Below the pieces are notes generated by a model. The model made no database searches and was not told where the DNA came from. It worked only from the letters and a program-made list of their open reading frames with translations. The translations under genes and the position numbers were made by a program. From NCBI RefSeq assembly GCF_003471585.1, contig NZ_QRJO01000010.1, positions 1 through 64,000 of the forward strand: 64,000 nt of DNA, in the 5' to 3' direction. Position 1 is the stretch's first letter. The number at the start of each line of letters is the position of its first letter. Positions 1 through 8,581 of this stretch are shown here, piece by piece. Origin of the DNA: Collinsella sp. AM18-10 (GTDB lineage Bacteria > Actinomycetota > Coriobacteriia > Coriobacteriales > Coriobacteriaceae).

Positions 1-502
1 AGATATATTGCCAGACCGGAGGGGCGCCGGGGGCGGGAATCGCGCACTCCATATTTTGTTCACAAATGAATAGGTCCCTCAGTCACGTCACTGAGGTTAT
101 AACTGAAGCATCAGCTTCTGATATTGGCGGTGACCAGCTGGTTTATAGATATTGAGGCATCGGTCATCTCTGGAGCGCCACTTTACTCCAAAAGCATCGG
201 TTATTTGTTTCCCGTCGGTAAAAGGCAGGTTTTGTTCGCCAAGCGTTCCTATATATAGAAGTTCGGGTTCGAACCGTGCATCGGTAACAAAAAAGCGACC
301 AGCCGGAGCCGATCGCTTTCTATTCTATGCTGGAGCATCCAGAGGGGTTCTTCCGAACTCATTTTCTCGCTGCCATTCATGCTTTCGAAGCATCTTTCTA
401 CAGCCCTCGTTGTCTATCCTCGTATCTCACAGGTCTTCCGGAAATTCACAAGCAGTCTTAGGGTCAATTTAGTTCTGCTTTCAGAGACTTGTTTGAGAGT
501 TT
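1..502. other. Gene-poor left edge with small hairpins and tRNA-derived remnants
   Basis: I see no credible gene here; the only ORF above 60 codons (152-472) has no recognisable domain and no good ribosome site. The stretch holds a 7 bp stem-loop (arms 77-83 and 90-96), a second small one near 104-118, and at 258-357 a degenerate copy of the module found downstream of tRNA-Lys: a GTTCGGGTTCGAACC palindrome, then an AAAAAAGCG...CGCTTT terminator-like hairpin, then a degenerate tRNA 3' end. Base composition is lower in GC than most of the window. It may be the edge of an acquired segment that includes the TraX gene. Confidence 0.5.
288..320 (-). terminator. Terminator-like hairpin resembling the tRNA-Lys terminator
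   Basis: On the minus strand an AAAGCGA / TCGCTTT stem is followed by a T run. Its arms and the neighbouring ATTCTATG string match the tRNA-Lys terminator at 1453-1485, so it looks like the relic of a second tRNA terminator with no intact tRNA left beside it. Confidence 0.4.
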
Positions 503-1300
503 TTAAAGACAGTTCAAAACAATAAGTGAGACACCATAAAGCAGAGCAAGATGAGCCGGATAGAAAATGTAGAAGAAATATTTGAGCTTCAGCCCTCGCT
601 TGCCATTATAAAGATTGATAAGCAGCAACGAAACGACCGCGGCAGCAACATCAGGATTAAATATATTAGCTGTAGCAAACTCAAATCCGCCGCCAACTAT
701 ATGGCATGACGAAAGGAGCACTGCGCATACTGCAGCAAAGAACATCTTGGCCTTGCTGTCGTGGAATAAATAGAATGCAGCCACAAGCAGAATGCCATAC
801 ACACCGCCATCTAGTTTAGTGTATTCAGCTGCCAGTGCTGTCAAAACAATCAGAGCAGTTTCTGCGATGTACCTCTTCCATTTTGAAAGGCTTTGTATCT
901 TTTCCAGAATTATCAAGAAGACCAAGCAAAGCAGGAGCTCACACATAACATTTTGTTGCCGAAGGTCGAATAGTTGCCCGGTTTGAACGAAATCGTATAT
1001 GGGCTCCGCAATGATTGCGAAGACAAGCATATTTCGCAGGTACTTCTTTATGTCATGAGTATGCAAAAATCCCTCAACTATCAAAAAGCAAAATAAGGGA
1101 AATGCAATTCTGCCAAGAACATGAAGCACATCCGAAGCCTCGCTTAGAATCGCCCACTGTTCGTCTGATATCTGACTGTACGATGCGTGAGTCATGATTC
1201 CATTGGTCAGGACGATCCTGCTTACATGATCGAGAACCATCGAAATGGCTGCTATTATCTTTAATGTGCTGCCGCTAATTCCGTATCTATTTGTTTTCAT
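503..1300 (-). CDS. TraX-family polytopic membrane protein
   Basis: This 265-residue protein opens with the TraX-type signature SGSTLKIIAAISMVLDHVS and has about eight hydrophobic segments. F-plasmid TraX N-acetylates pilin; chromosomal and mobile-element homologues in Firmicutes and Actinobacteria are mostly uncharacterised and resemble membrane acyltransferases, so the exact reaction is unknown here. The ATG follows an AAGGAA ribosome site six bases away. The gene is visibly richer in A and T than the aminopeptidase and purC genes next door. Its start lies only about 20 bp from a 19 bp copy of the tRNA-Lys 3' end, which suggests arrival by integration near that tRNA. No other conjugation gene is visible, so a role in conjugation should not be assumed. 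The family call is confident and the function is not. Confidence 0.8.
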   Translation of the reverse strand: MKTNRYGISGSTLKIIAAISMVLDHVSRIVLTNGIMTHASYSQISDEQWAILSEASDVLHVLGRIAFPLFCFLIVEGFLHTHDIKKYLRNMLVFAIIAEPIYDFVQTGQLFDLRQQNVMCELLLCLVFLIILEKIQSLSKWKRYIAETALIVLTALAAEYTKLDGGVYGILLVAAFYLFHDSKAKMFFAAVCAVLLSSCHIVGGGFEFATANIFNPDVAAAVVSLLLINLYNGKRGLKLKYFFYIFYPAHLALLYGVSLIVLNCL

Positions 1301-1318
1301 TTCGTATTCCTTACTTTG

Positions 1319-1337
1319 GGTGGGCCGTCAGGGGTTC
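1319..1337 (-). repeat. Partial copy of the tRNA-Lys 3' end
   Basis: These 19 bases are identical to 1495-1513, the acceptor 3' strand and start of the T arm of tRNA-Lys(UUU). The copy sits about 175 bp downstream of the gene, just before the TraX start. Such duplicated tRNA ends are typical attachment-site scars of tRNA-targeting integrases, but no integrase gene is visible here. Confidence 0.65.
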
Positions 1338-1390
1338 AGCCTGCGCCGCAGGCGGCCGCTGCGGCGCTTCGCGCCATGCGCGCTGCGCTG

Positions 1391-1446
1391 GCAAACGCTC
1401 ACGCGTTTACTCAGCTCCGCGCCCTTTCGGGTTCGAACCCGCGTCG
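1391..1446. repeat. tRNA-linked structured repeat, copy 1
   Basis: A small hairpin (AAACGC...GCGTTT) is followed by a CCCTTT spacer and the palindrome CGGGTTCGAACCCG, which mimics a tRNA T arm. Directly beyond it lies the A-rich terminator of tRNA-Lys. The same order of parts occurs beside tRNA-Gly at 13152-13203 and, more decayed, at about 258-300. Confidence 0.5.
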
Positions 1447-1452
1447 CGGCAA

Positions 1453-1485
1453 CAAAAAAGCGGCCGGCATCCACCAGTCGCTTTT
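1453..1485 (-). terminator. Rho-independent terminator of tRNA-Lys
   Basis: On the minus strand an AAAAGCG-CTGG / CCGG-CGCTTTT stem with one internal mismatch is followed by T residues, immediately downstream of the tRNA-Lys CCA end. Confidence 0.75.
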
Positions 1486-1493
1486 CCATTCTA

Positions 1494-1569
1494 TGGTGGG
1501 CCGTCAGGGGTTCGAACCCTGGACCTTGGGATTAAAAGTCCCCTGCTCTGCCAGCTGAGCTAACGGCCC
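1494..1569 (-). tRNA. tRNA-Lys (anticodon UUU)
   Basis: The minus strand gives a full cloverleaf: acceptor GGGCCGT pairs with ACGGCCC, the D arm reads AGCTCAGCTGGCAGAGC, the anticodon loop is CTTTTAA and the T arm is AGGGTTCGAACCCCT. The 3' CCA is encoded. A terminator follows directly. Confidence 0.97.
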
Positions 1570-1597
1570 GCGGGTGGCATTGTACCACGGTCTGGGA

Positions 1598-2878
1598 CTA
1601 TTCCCAACTCCATTGGCCGTTCTGGAAAATCACAACTTCACGTCCATCAGGCGTAATGCCCGTAATATCGATGTCGTCCGTGCCAATCATAAAATCGACG
1701 TGCGTGCTCGAGACGTTAACGCCATGCTCCAGGAGCTCTTCCTTGGACATGTCATACCCACCCTCGATACATTCGGGGAAACCGACACCTAGCGCGAGAT
1801 GGCAGCTGGCGTTCTCATCATAGAGCGTGTCATAGAACAAAACGCCACTTTCACGGATCGGCGTGTTCTTGGAGATAAGCGCGACCTCACCCAGATGAGC
1901 GGCACCTTCATCGGTGTCAATGATGCTCGCAAGCGTCGCCTTGCCCACGCGGGCATCGTAGTCCGCCACGCGGCCGGCCTCGAACTTAATCCAAAAATCG
2001 TCGACCTTGTTACCGTGGTGAATGAGCGGCATGGCCGAGTACACGATACCGTCGGCGCGCATACGATCAGGCGAGGTGAAGACTTCCTCGGTGGGAATGT
2101 TGGGGAAGAAGGGGTGTCCATCGGGCGTCTTGCCCTTGCCGCCGGCCCACTCGTGACCCTTCGTCATGCCAATCGTCAGATCGGTTCCATTTTCCGCGGT
2201 GTAATGCAGGCGGTCAAAACGATTGTCGTTCAGGAAACGCAGGTTCTTTTCGAACGCGGCGTCATGGAGTTCCCAGTCGCTCTCCGGGTCCTGGCCATCG
2301 GCACGAGCGGTGTGCAGAATCGCATTCCATAGTTTATAGATCGCAACCTCATCCGCATCGCCCGAGAACACCTCGCGAGCCCAGGCAACGACCGGCGCGC
2401 CGGCGATGCACCACGGGTTGATGTTGTAGTCCAGCCCACGGCGGAAGACCTTGCACTGCGTATTCCTTGCCTTGGAAGCCGCGGCGGGCTTGGCGGGGTC
2501 AATGCCCTTCAGAGCCGCTGGGTCCGCACCCTCGATAAAGATAAAGCAGGCGCCGTCCTGGGCCAACGAATCCAGCTGCATGCGCTTCCACTCGGGCGTC
2601 TGCTCAAAATAGCTTTTATCGACATGCTCGTACGTAAGCCTTGTCACGGCATCGTCAGCCCAAATAACCGTCACGTGACCGGCACCGGCGGCATAAGCCT
2701 CCGCGACCACCACGCGCGCAAACGGCGCGCACTCAACCGGAGACTGAACGACAACCTCCTGGCCGGGCTTGACGTTTACGCCCTTGCGAACAATCAGGCG
2801 CGCGTAGTTTTTAATCTTGGGCTCCAGGGCCTTCATACCCTCCAGAGCCTCTTCGACCGTCAGGGCAGCTCGAATCAT
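1598..2878 (-). CDS. Aminopeptidase, peptidase family M29
   Basis: A protein of about 426 residues of the thermophilic metalloprotease family (AmpS / aminopeptidase T type), cytosolic enzymes that remove N-terminal residues from peptides using two divalent metals. The N-terminal part contains the family stretch PGQEVVVQSPVECAPFARVV. Family metal ligands appear to be present in the C-terminal half: Glu in LGEVALI, His in ENASCHLALG, and His and Asp in STHVDFMIGTDDID. I chose the second ATG (MIRAALTV) because a GGAG lies six bases before it; the upstream ATG at 2890 has no ribosome site. The gene stands alone, downstream of the terminator of the purC unit. Length is normal for the family. Confidence 0.9.
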   Translation of the reverse strand: MIRAALTVEEALEGMKALEPKIKNYARLIVRKGVNVKPGQEVVVQSPVECAPFARVVVAEAYAAGAGHVTVIWADDAVTRLTYEHVDKSYFEQTPEWKRMQLDSLAQDGACFIFIEGADPAALKGIDPAKPAAASKARNTQCKVFRRGLDYNINPWCIAGAPVVAWAREVFSGDADEVAIYKLWNAILHTARADGQDPESDWELHDAAFEKNLRFLNDNRFDRLHYTAENGTDLTIGMTKGHEWAGGKGKTPDGHPFFPNIPTEEVFTSPDRMRADGIVYSAMPLIHHGNKVDDFWIKFEAGRVADYDARVGKATLASIIDTDEGAAHLGEVALISKNTPIRESGVLFYDTLYDENASCHLALGVGFPECIEGGYDMSKEELLEHGVNVSSTHVDFMIGTDDIDITGITPDGREVVIFQNGQWSWE

Positions 2879-2905
2879 GTGCCACTCCATCTATCTATAG
2901 AACAG

Positions 2906-2938
2906 TAAAAAGGCGCGCCGCAAAAACGACGCGCCTTA
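2906..2938 (-). terminator. Terminator of the purC transcription unit
   Basis: Minus-strand stem GGCGCGTCG / CGGCGCGCC with a TTTTTG loop, extended by AA/TT and followed by a T run. It ends the transcript of the gene at 2968-3543. Confidence 0.8.
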
Positions 2939-2967
2939 TATCTTAGCGATAAGTATGCATGCAAACG

Positions 2968-3543
2968 CTACTTCTTCTTGGAGTCCTTTTTGTCCTCCTC
3001 GGCAGCTGCGCGCTCGATAAGAGCGTTGAGCTTATTCTCGGACATGCCTTCGGCCTGCGCGCGGTACATGTTGCGCAAGGGACGAATACGAGCGAAGTCA
3101 TAGATAAAGTCACCTAGGATGATGACATAGGACACAACGATGCCAACCATCTGAACAGGACTGGACACCGTGCCGCCGGGAACGAAGTAGAACGAAACCC
3201 AAATTGCCACGATGAACACCATGCCGATAGCGAGCACGGCCCACCAAATACGGCGGCGCTTGGTGTAGTCCTCATCCTGCTTGAGAAGGATATTCGACAC
3301 CGTGTAGATGCGATCCTCGCGGGCGCGCTGTTTGGCCTTGCGGGCGCGCTTTTCCTCCTTGGAAAGGCCTTCCAGGTTTTCGCCCTTCTCGAGCTCTTTA
3401 CGGCGTGCCTTGGATGATGCCGGCACGACGTGAACAGAGCTCGCTGCCTGACGGGCGGGCTTAGCGGATGCGGCGGACTTGCGCGCAACCCCGGTAACCT
3501 CGCGGGATTGCGTGCGCTTGTTCGTGGCGCTGCGGGTACTCAC
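2968..3543 (-). CDS. Small membrane protein with basic N-terminal tail, unknown function
   Basis: A 191-residue protein. Residues 1-95 are highly charged, with many Lys and Arg (for example KEEKRARKAKQRARED). Two hydrophobic segments follow (RIWWAVLAIGMVFIVAIWVS and MVGIVVSYVIILGDFIYDF), then a charged tail ending in KKDSKKK. The GTG start directly follows the purC stop codon and uses an AAGGAG inside the end of purC, so the two genes are translationally coupled. I do not recognise a named domain. Topology suggests a membrane hairpin with both ends in the cytoplasm; a function cannot be given. Confidence 0.75.
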   Translation of the reverse strand: MSTRSATNKRTQSREVTGVARKSAASAKPARQAASSVHVVPASSKARRKELEKGENLEGLSKEEKRARKAKQRAREDRIYTVSNILLKQDEDYTKRRRIWWAVLAIGMVFIVAIWVSFYFVPGGTVSSPVQMVGIVVSYVIILGDFIYDFARIRPLRNMYRAQAEGMSENKLNALIERAAAEEDKKDSKKK

Positions 3544-4431
3544 TTACGCGTTCTCCTTCATGCTTGTGAACTGGGAGCCCGTGATGATTTGGAAGGCCTC
3601 GCGATAGCGCTCGGACGTGCCATCGATGACCTCGGCGGGCAGGTGCGGGGTCTCCCCCGTCATATCCCAGTTGGCCTTGAGCCAATTGCGGACGAATTGT
3701 TTGTCGTAGCTGGGCTGAATCTTGCCCTCCTCGTAGCTGGCGGCAGGCCAGAAACGGCTGGAGTCGGGCGTGAGGCACTCGTCGATCAGCGTAACCTTAC
3801 CATCGATGACACCAAACTCGAACTTGGTGTCGGCGATGATGATGCCTCGAGTCGCGGCATACTCGGCAGCGGCCTTGTAAATCTTGAGGGACAGGTCGCG
3901 AATCTGCGCGGCGATGTCCTCGCCCACGATCTCGCAGCAACGCTCGAACGAAATGTTCTCGTCGTGGTCGCCGATCTCGGCCTTCGTGGACGGCGTGAAC
4001 AGCGGCTCGGGAAGCTTGGAGGCCTCGGTCAGACCCTCGGGCAGCTGAATGCCGCAGACGGTACCGTTCTCGTCATAGGTCTTCTTGCCCGAACCGGTCA
4101 GATAGCCGCGGACGATGCACTCGATAGGAATCGTCTGGGCCTTCTTGACCAGCATGGCGCGGCCTGCGAGGTAGTCACGATACTCGGCAAACTCCTCGGG
4201 GAAATCCGCCGGGTCGATGGAAACGAGGTGGTTGGGAACGATGTCGGCAAACTTATCGAACCAGAATGCCGAGATGCGGTTGAGCACCTCTCCCTTAAAC
4301 GGAATCTCGTCGGGAAGAATGAAGTCGAACGCAGAAATGCGGTCGGTGGCGACCATCAGCAGGTTTTCACCGGCATCGTAGATATCACGAACCTTGCCAC
4401 GGGAATCCGGACGACGCTCCATCGTTGTCAC
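3544..4431 (-). CDS. purC: Phosphoribosylaminoimidazole-succinocarboxamide synthase
   Basis: SAICAR synthetase joins CAIR and aspartate with ATP in de novo purine synthesis. The sequence shows the family opening SRGKVRDIYD, then MVATDRISAFDFILP and IPFKGEVLNRISAFWF, the internal IPIECIVRGYLTGSGKK block, and the C-terminal VTLIDECLTPDSSRFWP. At about 295 residues it has the length of the long bacterial form. I place the start at the GTG at 4431, which has AAGGAG eight bases upstream; the in-frame GTG at 4440 abuts that site, and the ATG at 4422 is the other option. It forms a unit with the downstream membrane protein. purB (11.4 kb) and purA (63.8 kb) are also in the window but not in the same operon. 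Confidence 0.96.
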   Translation of the reverse strand: MTTMERRPDSRGKVRDIYDAGENLLMVATDRISAFDFILPDEIPFKGEVLNRISAFWFDKFADIVPNHLVSIDPADFPEEFAEYRDYLAGRAMLVKKAQTIPIECIVRGYLTGSGKKTYDENGTVCGIQLPEGLTEASKLPEPLFTPSTKAEIGDHDENISFERCCEIVGEDIAAQIRDLSLKIYKAAAEYAATRGIIIADTKFEFGVIDGKVTLIDECLTPDSSRFWPAASYEEGKIQPSYDKQFVRNWLKANWDMTGETPHLPAEVIDGTSERYREAFQIITGSQFTSMKENA

Positions 4432-4540
4432 GTGAGTCACTCCTTACCAAAATACGACAGTAATGCGGGTTCTTTCCCGCACGTTTTCGCAAACTCGGAG
4501 CGGCAGGGACGAAACCCCTCCTTCACCGAATAGCGAAAAG

Positions 4541-6106
4541 CTAGTGCTCCATTGTAGTAGATGCCGCGTCCGCCGTGTGCTCGCGAGGCAGATGAATCGT
4601 AAAAGTCGTACCCTTTCCAAGCTCCGACTCCACGGAAATGTAGCCATGATGGCGCTCGACGATCTGTTTAGTCACGGCGAGACCCACGCCCAGGCCACCC
4701 GCTTCGCGGGCGCGGCTGGCGTCGGCACGCCAAAAACGACCGAAGATGCGCGACAAATCATCCTTGGCGATACCGATGCCCGTATCCGAAACCGCGATAT
4801 CGACGTGCTTGCGGTCACTGAGCACCGACACCACGACCCAACCCCCCTCGGGGGTATAGCGCATGGCGTTACTCAAAAGGTTGATGACGCATTGCGTGAT
4901 CATGTCGGGATCTGCCTCGACAACGTCATCGTGGCCCTGCGTCTCATCCGCAAAGCGCAAGCGCAGGTCACGATCGGCAAACAGTCGCTCCTGGCCATTC
5001 ACAATCGAACGCACAAACGGCACCATGTCCACCGGCTCCAGGTTGAGCGGCGCGGTACTGTTTTCCATGCGCGACAGGTCGAGCATCTGCTGCACCAGAC
5101 GGGCCAGGCGGCGCGTCTCGGAAGCGACCGTCTCCAGATGCTCGTCGTCGGTGGGATACACACCGTCTTGCATGGCCTCGACCGTTGCAAGCATGGCCAT
5201 GAGCGGCGTGCGCAGCTCATGAGCCACATCGGAAGTCAGGCGCTTCTCGTGCTTCATGTCCTTTTCGAGTGAGGTGGCCATCTCGTCGAAGGTCTCTCCC
5301 AGCTGATCGATCTCATCATCGCCGCGCAAGCCCGTACGAGCGGACAGGTCTCCATCGCGGATCTGCTTGGCGGTGCTGGTAATACGATGAATCGGCTTGG
5401 TGAGCATGCGCGACACGAGTGATCCGATAACGACCGAGATGCAGACGGCCACAACCGCAGCAAGGGCCATGGCATTAAAGGTCTTTTCTCTGAATGCTGA
5501 GTCTGCCTTGGTGAGCAGGGCATCGGAGCCAATCGCCCACAGCTTTACCTGTCCGACATGCTCCCCGGAAGACGTTATGATTTCGACGTTGGCAACGCTA
5601 TCGGAGCCGGTGGGAGCCGACGAGACTGGACTATGCGATGCTTTTTTCCCGCTCGAGCTGCTCGACGGCGATTCACTCTCGCGTACATCGGCGGTCGCGC
5701 TTGCCGAAGGCCATGAGTCGTCATAGACGACAACGCCCTTTTTGTTGACGACCTGCATGCCAAGATCGTCGGACACCAGACTCGATGTCGCGACCGTGCG
5801 CAGCTCGCCCGCAGTCCAATTGCCGTTTTCCTCATACGACGTCGCAAGCTTTTCGGCAGCAGAATTGGCGATCTCGACGATATTGGAGCGCGTGTAATCC
5901 GAAAAGACCGTGCCCCACACAACAGAGACCACGCCCACCAGCACCAATACCGTCATGAGCGATGTCAGAGCAAAAGCAAGTGCCATGCGCGAGGGATAGC
6001 TCATCGTTGGCCGTGAATCGGAACGAGGCGTGTTCCAACTAGCCTTGGAACCCGCCTCGCTCTCCTGCTTGTGCTTTTGTCCGATTTCAAAGCGCGCAGG
6101 TGTCAT
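4541..6106 (-). CDS. Two-component sensor histidine kinase
   Basis: A 521-residue membrane kinase. Residues about 41-65 form the first membrane segment, 66-210 an extracytoplasmic sensor region with a Ser-rich stretch near 145-170, 211-231 the second membrane segment, then a HAMP linker and the dimerisation box with the phospho-accepting His (about residue 296) in DVAHELRTPL. The ATP-binding part shows NLLSNAMRYTPEGG, DTGIGIAKDD and GGLGVGLAV. It begins 11 bases after the response-regulator gene ends, so the pair is one operon. Architecture matches the BaeS/MtrB-like class; the signal is not evident. An alternative ATG (MSYPSRMALAF, residue 35) lies just before the first membrane segment. Confidence 0.93.
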   Translation of the reverse strand: MTPARFEIGQKHKQESEAGSKASWNTPRSDSRPTMSYPSRMALAFALTSLMTVLVLVGVVSVVWGTVFSDYTRSNIVEIANSAAEKLATSYEENGNWTAGELRTVATSSLVSDDLGMQVVNKKGVVVYDDSWPSASATADVRESESPSSSSSGKKASHSPVSSAPTGSDSVANVEIITSSGEHVGQVKLWAIGSDALLTKADSAFREKTFNAMALAAVVAVCISVVIGSLVSRMLTKPIHRITSTAKQIRDGDLSARTGLRGDDEIDQLGETFDEMATSLEKDMKHEKRLTSDVAHELRTPLMAMLATVEAMQDGVYPTDDEHLETVASETRRLARLVQQMLDLSRMENSTAPLNLEPVDMVPFVRSIVNGQERLFADRDLRLRFADETQGHDDVVEADPDMITQCVINLLSNAMRYTPEGGWVVVSVLSDRKHVDIAVSDTGIGIAKDDLSRIFGRFWRADASRAREAGGLGVGLAVTKQIVERHHGYISVESELGKGTTFTIHLPREHTADAASTTMEH

Positions 6107-6117
6107 ATGTGATTTCC

Positions 6118-6840
6118 CTATTTCTCGTCCGACTTATCGGTCTTGGCCGGAGCCTCGAAGCGATAGCCGACACCGTGGACGGTGTAGAGCCACTTGGGCT
6201 TCTTGGGATCATCGCCCAGCTTGGCGCGAAGGTTCTTCACGTGGCTATCGATGGTGCGCTCATAGCCCTCAAAGTCGTAGCCGAGCACCTTCTCGACCAG
6301 CTCCATGCGGTTGTAGACGCGACCGGGGTGACGGGCAAGCGTGGTGAGCAGCTTAAACTCGGAAGCCGTCAGGTCGACTTCCTTGCCCTCGACCAAAATC
6401 TTGTGGCCCGAGATATCGATGACCAGATCGCCGAAGTCGAGTACCTCGACGGCTGGCTCGTCGGCCTGATGGGCACGGCGGAACAAGGCGCGTACGCGCG
6501 CGACAAGCTCGCGCGGCGAGAACGGCTTGATCAGATAGTCGTCGGCGCCGAGCTCAAGACCGATAATACGGTCCTCGATCTCGCCCTTGGCAGTCAGCAT
6601 GATGATGGGGACATCCGAGGTATCGCGAATGGTGCGGCAAACGCGCTCGCCGGGGATCTTGGGGAGCATAAGGTCGAGCACGACCAGGTCAAACTGATGC
6701 TTCTCGAACTCCTCGATCGCGGACTGGCCGTCGCCGACACCCACAACCCAGTAGCCTTCGCGCTCGAGATAGGCAGCGACGGCGTCACGGATTGCCTTCT
6801 CATCCTCGACCAGCAGAATCTTTTTTGCATCTGAAGCCAT
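6118..6840 (-). CDS. OmpR/PhoB-family response regulator
   Basis: A 240-residue DNA-binding regulator partnered with the kinase directly downstream. The receiver domain has acidic VEDE at 11-14, phospho-acceptor Asp56 in VVLDLMLP, the switch Thr in MLTAKG and Lys105 in IKPFSP. The C-terminal winged helix carries the OmpR-type signatures LTASEFKLL, VYNRMELVEKV, RTIDSHVKNLRAKL and VHGVGYRFE. I place the start at the ATG with an AGGGGGG ribosome site about seven bases upstream; the earlier in-frame ATG at 6861 has no such site. Targets are unknown. Confidence 0.95.
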   Translation of the reverse strand: MASDAKKILLVEDEKAIRDAVAAYLEREGYWVVGVGDGQSAIEEFEKHQFDLVVLDLMLPKIPGERVCRTIRDTSDVPIIMLTAKGEIEDRIIGLELGADDYLIKPFSPRELVARVRALFRRAHQADEPAVEVLDFGDLVIDISGHKILVEGKEVDLTASEFKLLTTLARHPGRVYNRMELVEKVLGYDFEGYERTIDSHVKNLRAKLGDDPKKPKWLYTVHGVGYRFEAPAKTDKSDEK

Positions 6841-6993
6841 AACACGGCCCCCCTGTCTCAATCAGCTAAGAACAAGCCCATTTTAACGCACCTGAGCCCG
6901 CCGGATGCCACTATGACGCGGCAGCTCGGCGGGCGGTACTCACAATTACAACGCGTTTATTCCCCTGTTGGCGCCTTTTTAACCCCTCTAAGC

Positions 6994-8205
6994 TTAAAGA
7001 GAGAATAGGCGTGCGGTGACCGTCTCGGGTATACCCTGGCTGTTGCGCACCGTGGCGTACGTAAGGAATGAGTCCGATTTTCCCGCCGTAGCTGGATAAT
7101 CGCCATACTCCAGGGCTCGGTCGGGCGACAGAAGCGAGCCGTAGGTCTTAGCCGAAGTGTCAATCAAAAAATGCGACGCCTGGACTTTAACCAGGTATTT
7201 ATTTTTCCTTCCCGCAACGCACGCGAGCGGCTCACGCGAAAGGAAGAGGTACGGCCCGCCCTCGTTACCGATATAGGTGCCCATATTGCCCAGGCTACCC
7301 ACACCGTTATACGTCGCCTCAATGGAGAACACGAAGGTGTCGCCCATATACACGGCCTCGAAAGGCGAAACCGACGAAGGAAGCACCAGCTGAGCTCGCT
7401 TCGTATTGTTGCCGTCAGTCAGGTCGATCGCCGTCATACCGTAATAGACGCCCTCATCATTGTGCACGCGGGGCGAGATGGTCAGGATGCCGTCGCTCAC
7501 ACGCGGGGCGGATGCGAAGCGGCCCGTCGACTTCCAAATAGTCTCAGGCTTGGACTCGCTGGGCGACTGACGGTAGCAGTACGAATCGTTACTCGTCTTG
7601 CTGCCGCCGGACGAGGGCATCTTATACCAGATGACCGACGACCCATACGCTGTGAAGAGCGGCGGATCGTAATTTTCGCCACCGCGATCGAGCTCGACAG
7701 CGTTGCCGGTAAGGGAGGAGCCTGCAAGGTTTTGCGCATAGAGTTTCCAAGACGCATTGGCAAAGTTCATCTCGACCCACGCGAACACGCCATCACCCGC
7801 GCGAACGTCGTAAAACGCATAACCGGTTCCCTCAACGGGATCCTCGATAAGTGTGGTAAGCGAGCCATCGCCCAGGTTGAGCACACCAAGCGTATTGGCA
7901 TGCAGGGCAGAAGCAGGCGCCATCATCGCGGCGGCGTAGTCGCCATCGCAGTAGTACAGCAGCGTGCCCAGCGGCAGCGTCCACGACGCCGCCGGCTCAA
8001 GATCGATATCAACAGCTTCGTACTCATCAGTGATCGAGACAATCTTCGAATCGTCCTTGATAACCTGCGGCTCGCCGGCGGCATCGTCGCTGGTGCCCGT
8101 TTTTTTCGAGCAACCGGCAAGCACCGTGGCAGCGCCCGCGGCAGCACCGCCGAGCACAAAGCCACGGCGCGATATTCCATTCTTGATGTGGTCGGCGATA
8201 CCCAT
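6994..8205 (-). CDS. Tat-exported lipoprotein, unknown function
   Basis: A protein of about 403 residues starting MGIADHIKNG. It carries a twin-arginine signal (SRRGFVLGG) merged with a lipobox (VLAGC), so it should be exported folded and lipid-anchored outside the membrane. The mature part is rich in beta-type segments and has repeated phrases of the sort YDVRAGDGVFAWVEMNFANA and APRVSDGILTISPRV, suggestive of a beta-propeller, but I recognise no named domain. Its ATG overlaps the stop codon of the upstream TSCPD gene (TAATG), implying coupled translation. Use of the Tat route often means cofactor loading before export, but no cofactor site is visible. Confidence 0.8.
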   Translation of the reverse strand: MGIADHIKNGISRRGFVLGGAAAGAATVLAGCSKKTGTSDDAAGEPQVIKDDSKIVSITDEYEAVDIDLEPAASWTLPLGTLLYYCDGDYAAAMMAPASALHANTLGVLNLGDGSLTTLIEDPVEGTGYAFYDVRAGDGVFAWVEMNFANASWKLYAQNLAGSSLTGNAVELDRGGENYDPPLFTAYGSSVIWYKMPSSGGSKTSNDSYCYRQSPSESKPETIWKSTGRFASAPRVSDGILTISPRVHNDEGVYYGMTAIDLTDGNNTKRAQLVLPSSVSPFEAVYMGDTFVFSIEATYNGVGSLGNMGTYIGNEGGPYLFLSREPLACVAGRKNKYLVKVQASHFLIDTSAKTYGSLLSPDRALEYGDYPATAGKSDSFLTYATVRNSQGIPETVTARLFSL

Positions 8206-8468
8206 TAGGCGATCTCGGCGCGAGCGGCCTCGATAGCGCGCGTAAGCTGATCGGCGCAAGAGGTCTTTTTCATACCGCAGGTATTACCGGCGAGAACCTC
8301 GATTACGCGATCGGCAGGAGCACCCTCGACTAACTTGGAGATTGCCTTGAGATTGCCGTCACAGCCGCCGGTAAACTCAACGCCCAGCACCTTGCTGCCA
8401 TCGTCAGAGAGATTGAGGTGAATATTGCGAGAGCATACACCCTGCGGCTTGTAGTCAAAACTAATCAT
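8205..8468 (-). CDS. TSCPD domain-containing small protein
   Basis: An 87-residue protein matching the small stand-alone TSCPD family, related to the cysteine-rich C-terminal region of adenosylcobalamin-dependent ribonucleotide reductases. Visible signatures are CSRNIHLNL near the start, GGCDGNLKAIS in the middle, and NTCGMKKTSCADQL with paired cysteines near the end. The cysteines suggest metal binding or redox chemistry. The role of the stand-alone form is not established. It is the first gene of a two-gene unit with the Tat lipoprotein, with which it shares the overlapping TAATG. Start ATG follows GAGAGGGGATCTCA. Confidence 0.88.
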   Translation of the reverse strand: MISFDYKPQGVCSRNIHLNLSDDGSKVLGVEFTGGCDGNLKAISKLVEGAPADRVIEVLAGNTCGMKKTSCADQLTRAIEAARAEIA

Positions 8469-8581
8469 TGAGATCCCCTCTCAGAAAGAAATTTCAGACG
8501 TCTATTATCCCCGCCTGGGCCGACTTATTATCGCAAGCACCGATTCAACATCCTACGATGCATGGACTCGCGGGGGCAAGA

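Noticed and set aside
152..472. A 106-codon plus-strand ORF at the left edge
   Set aside because: It crosses the tRNA-like remnant and terminator hairpin and has no protein features.
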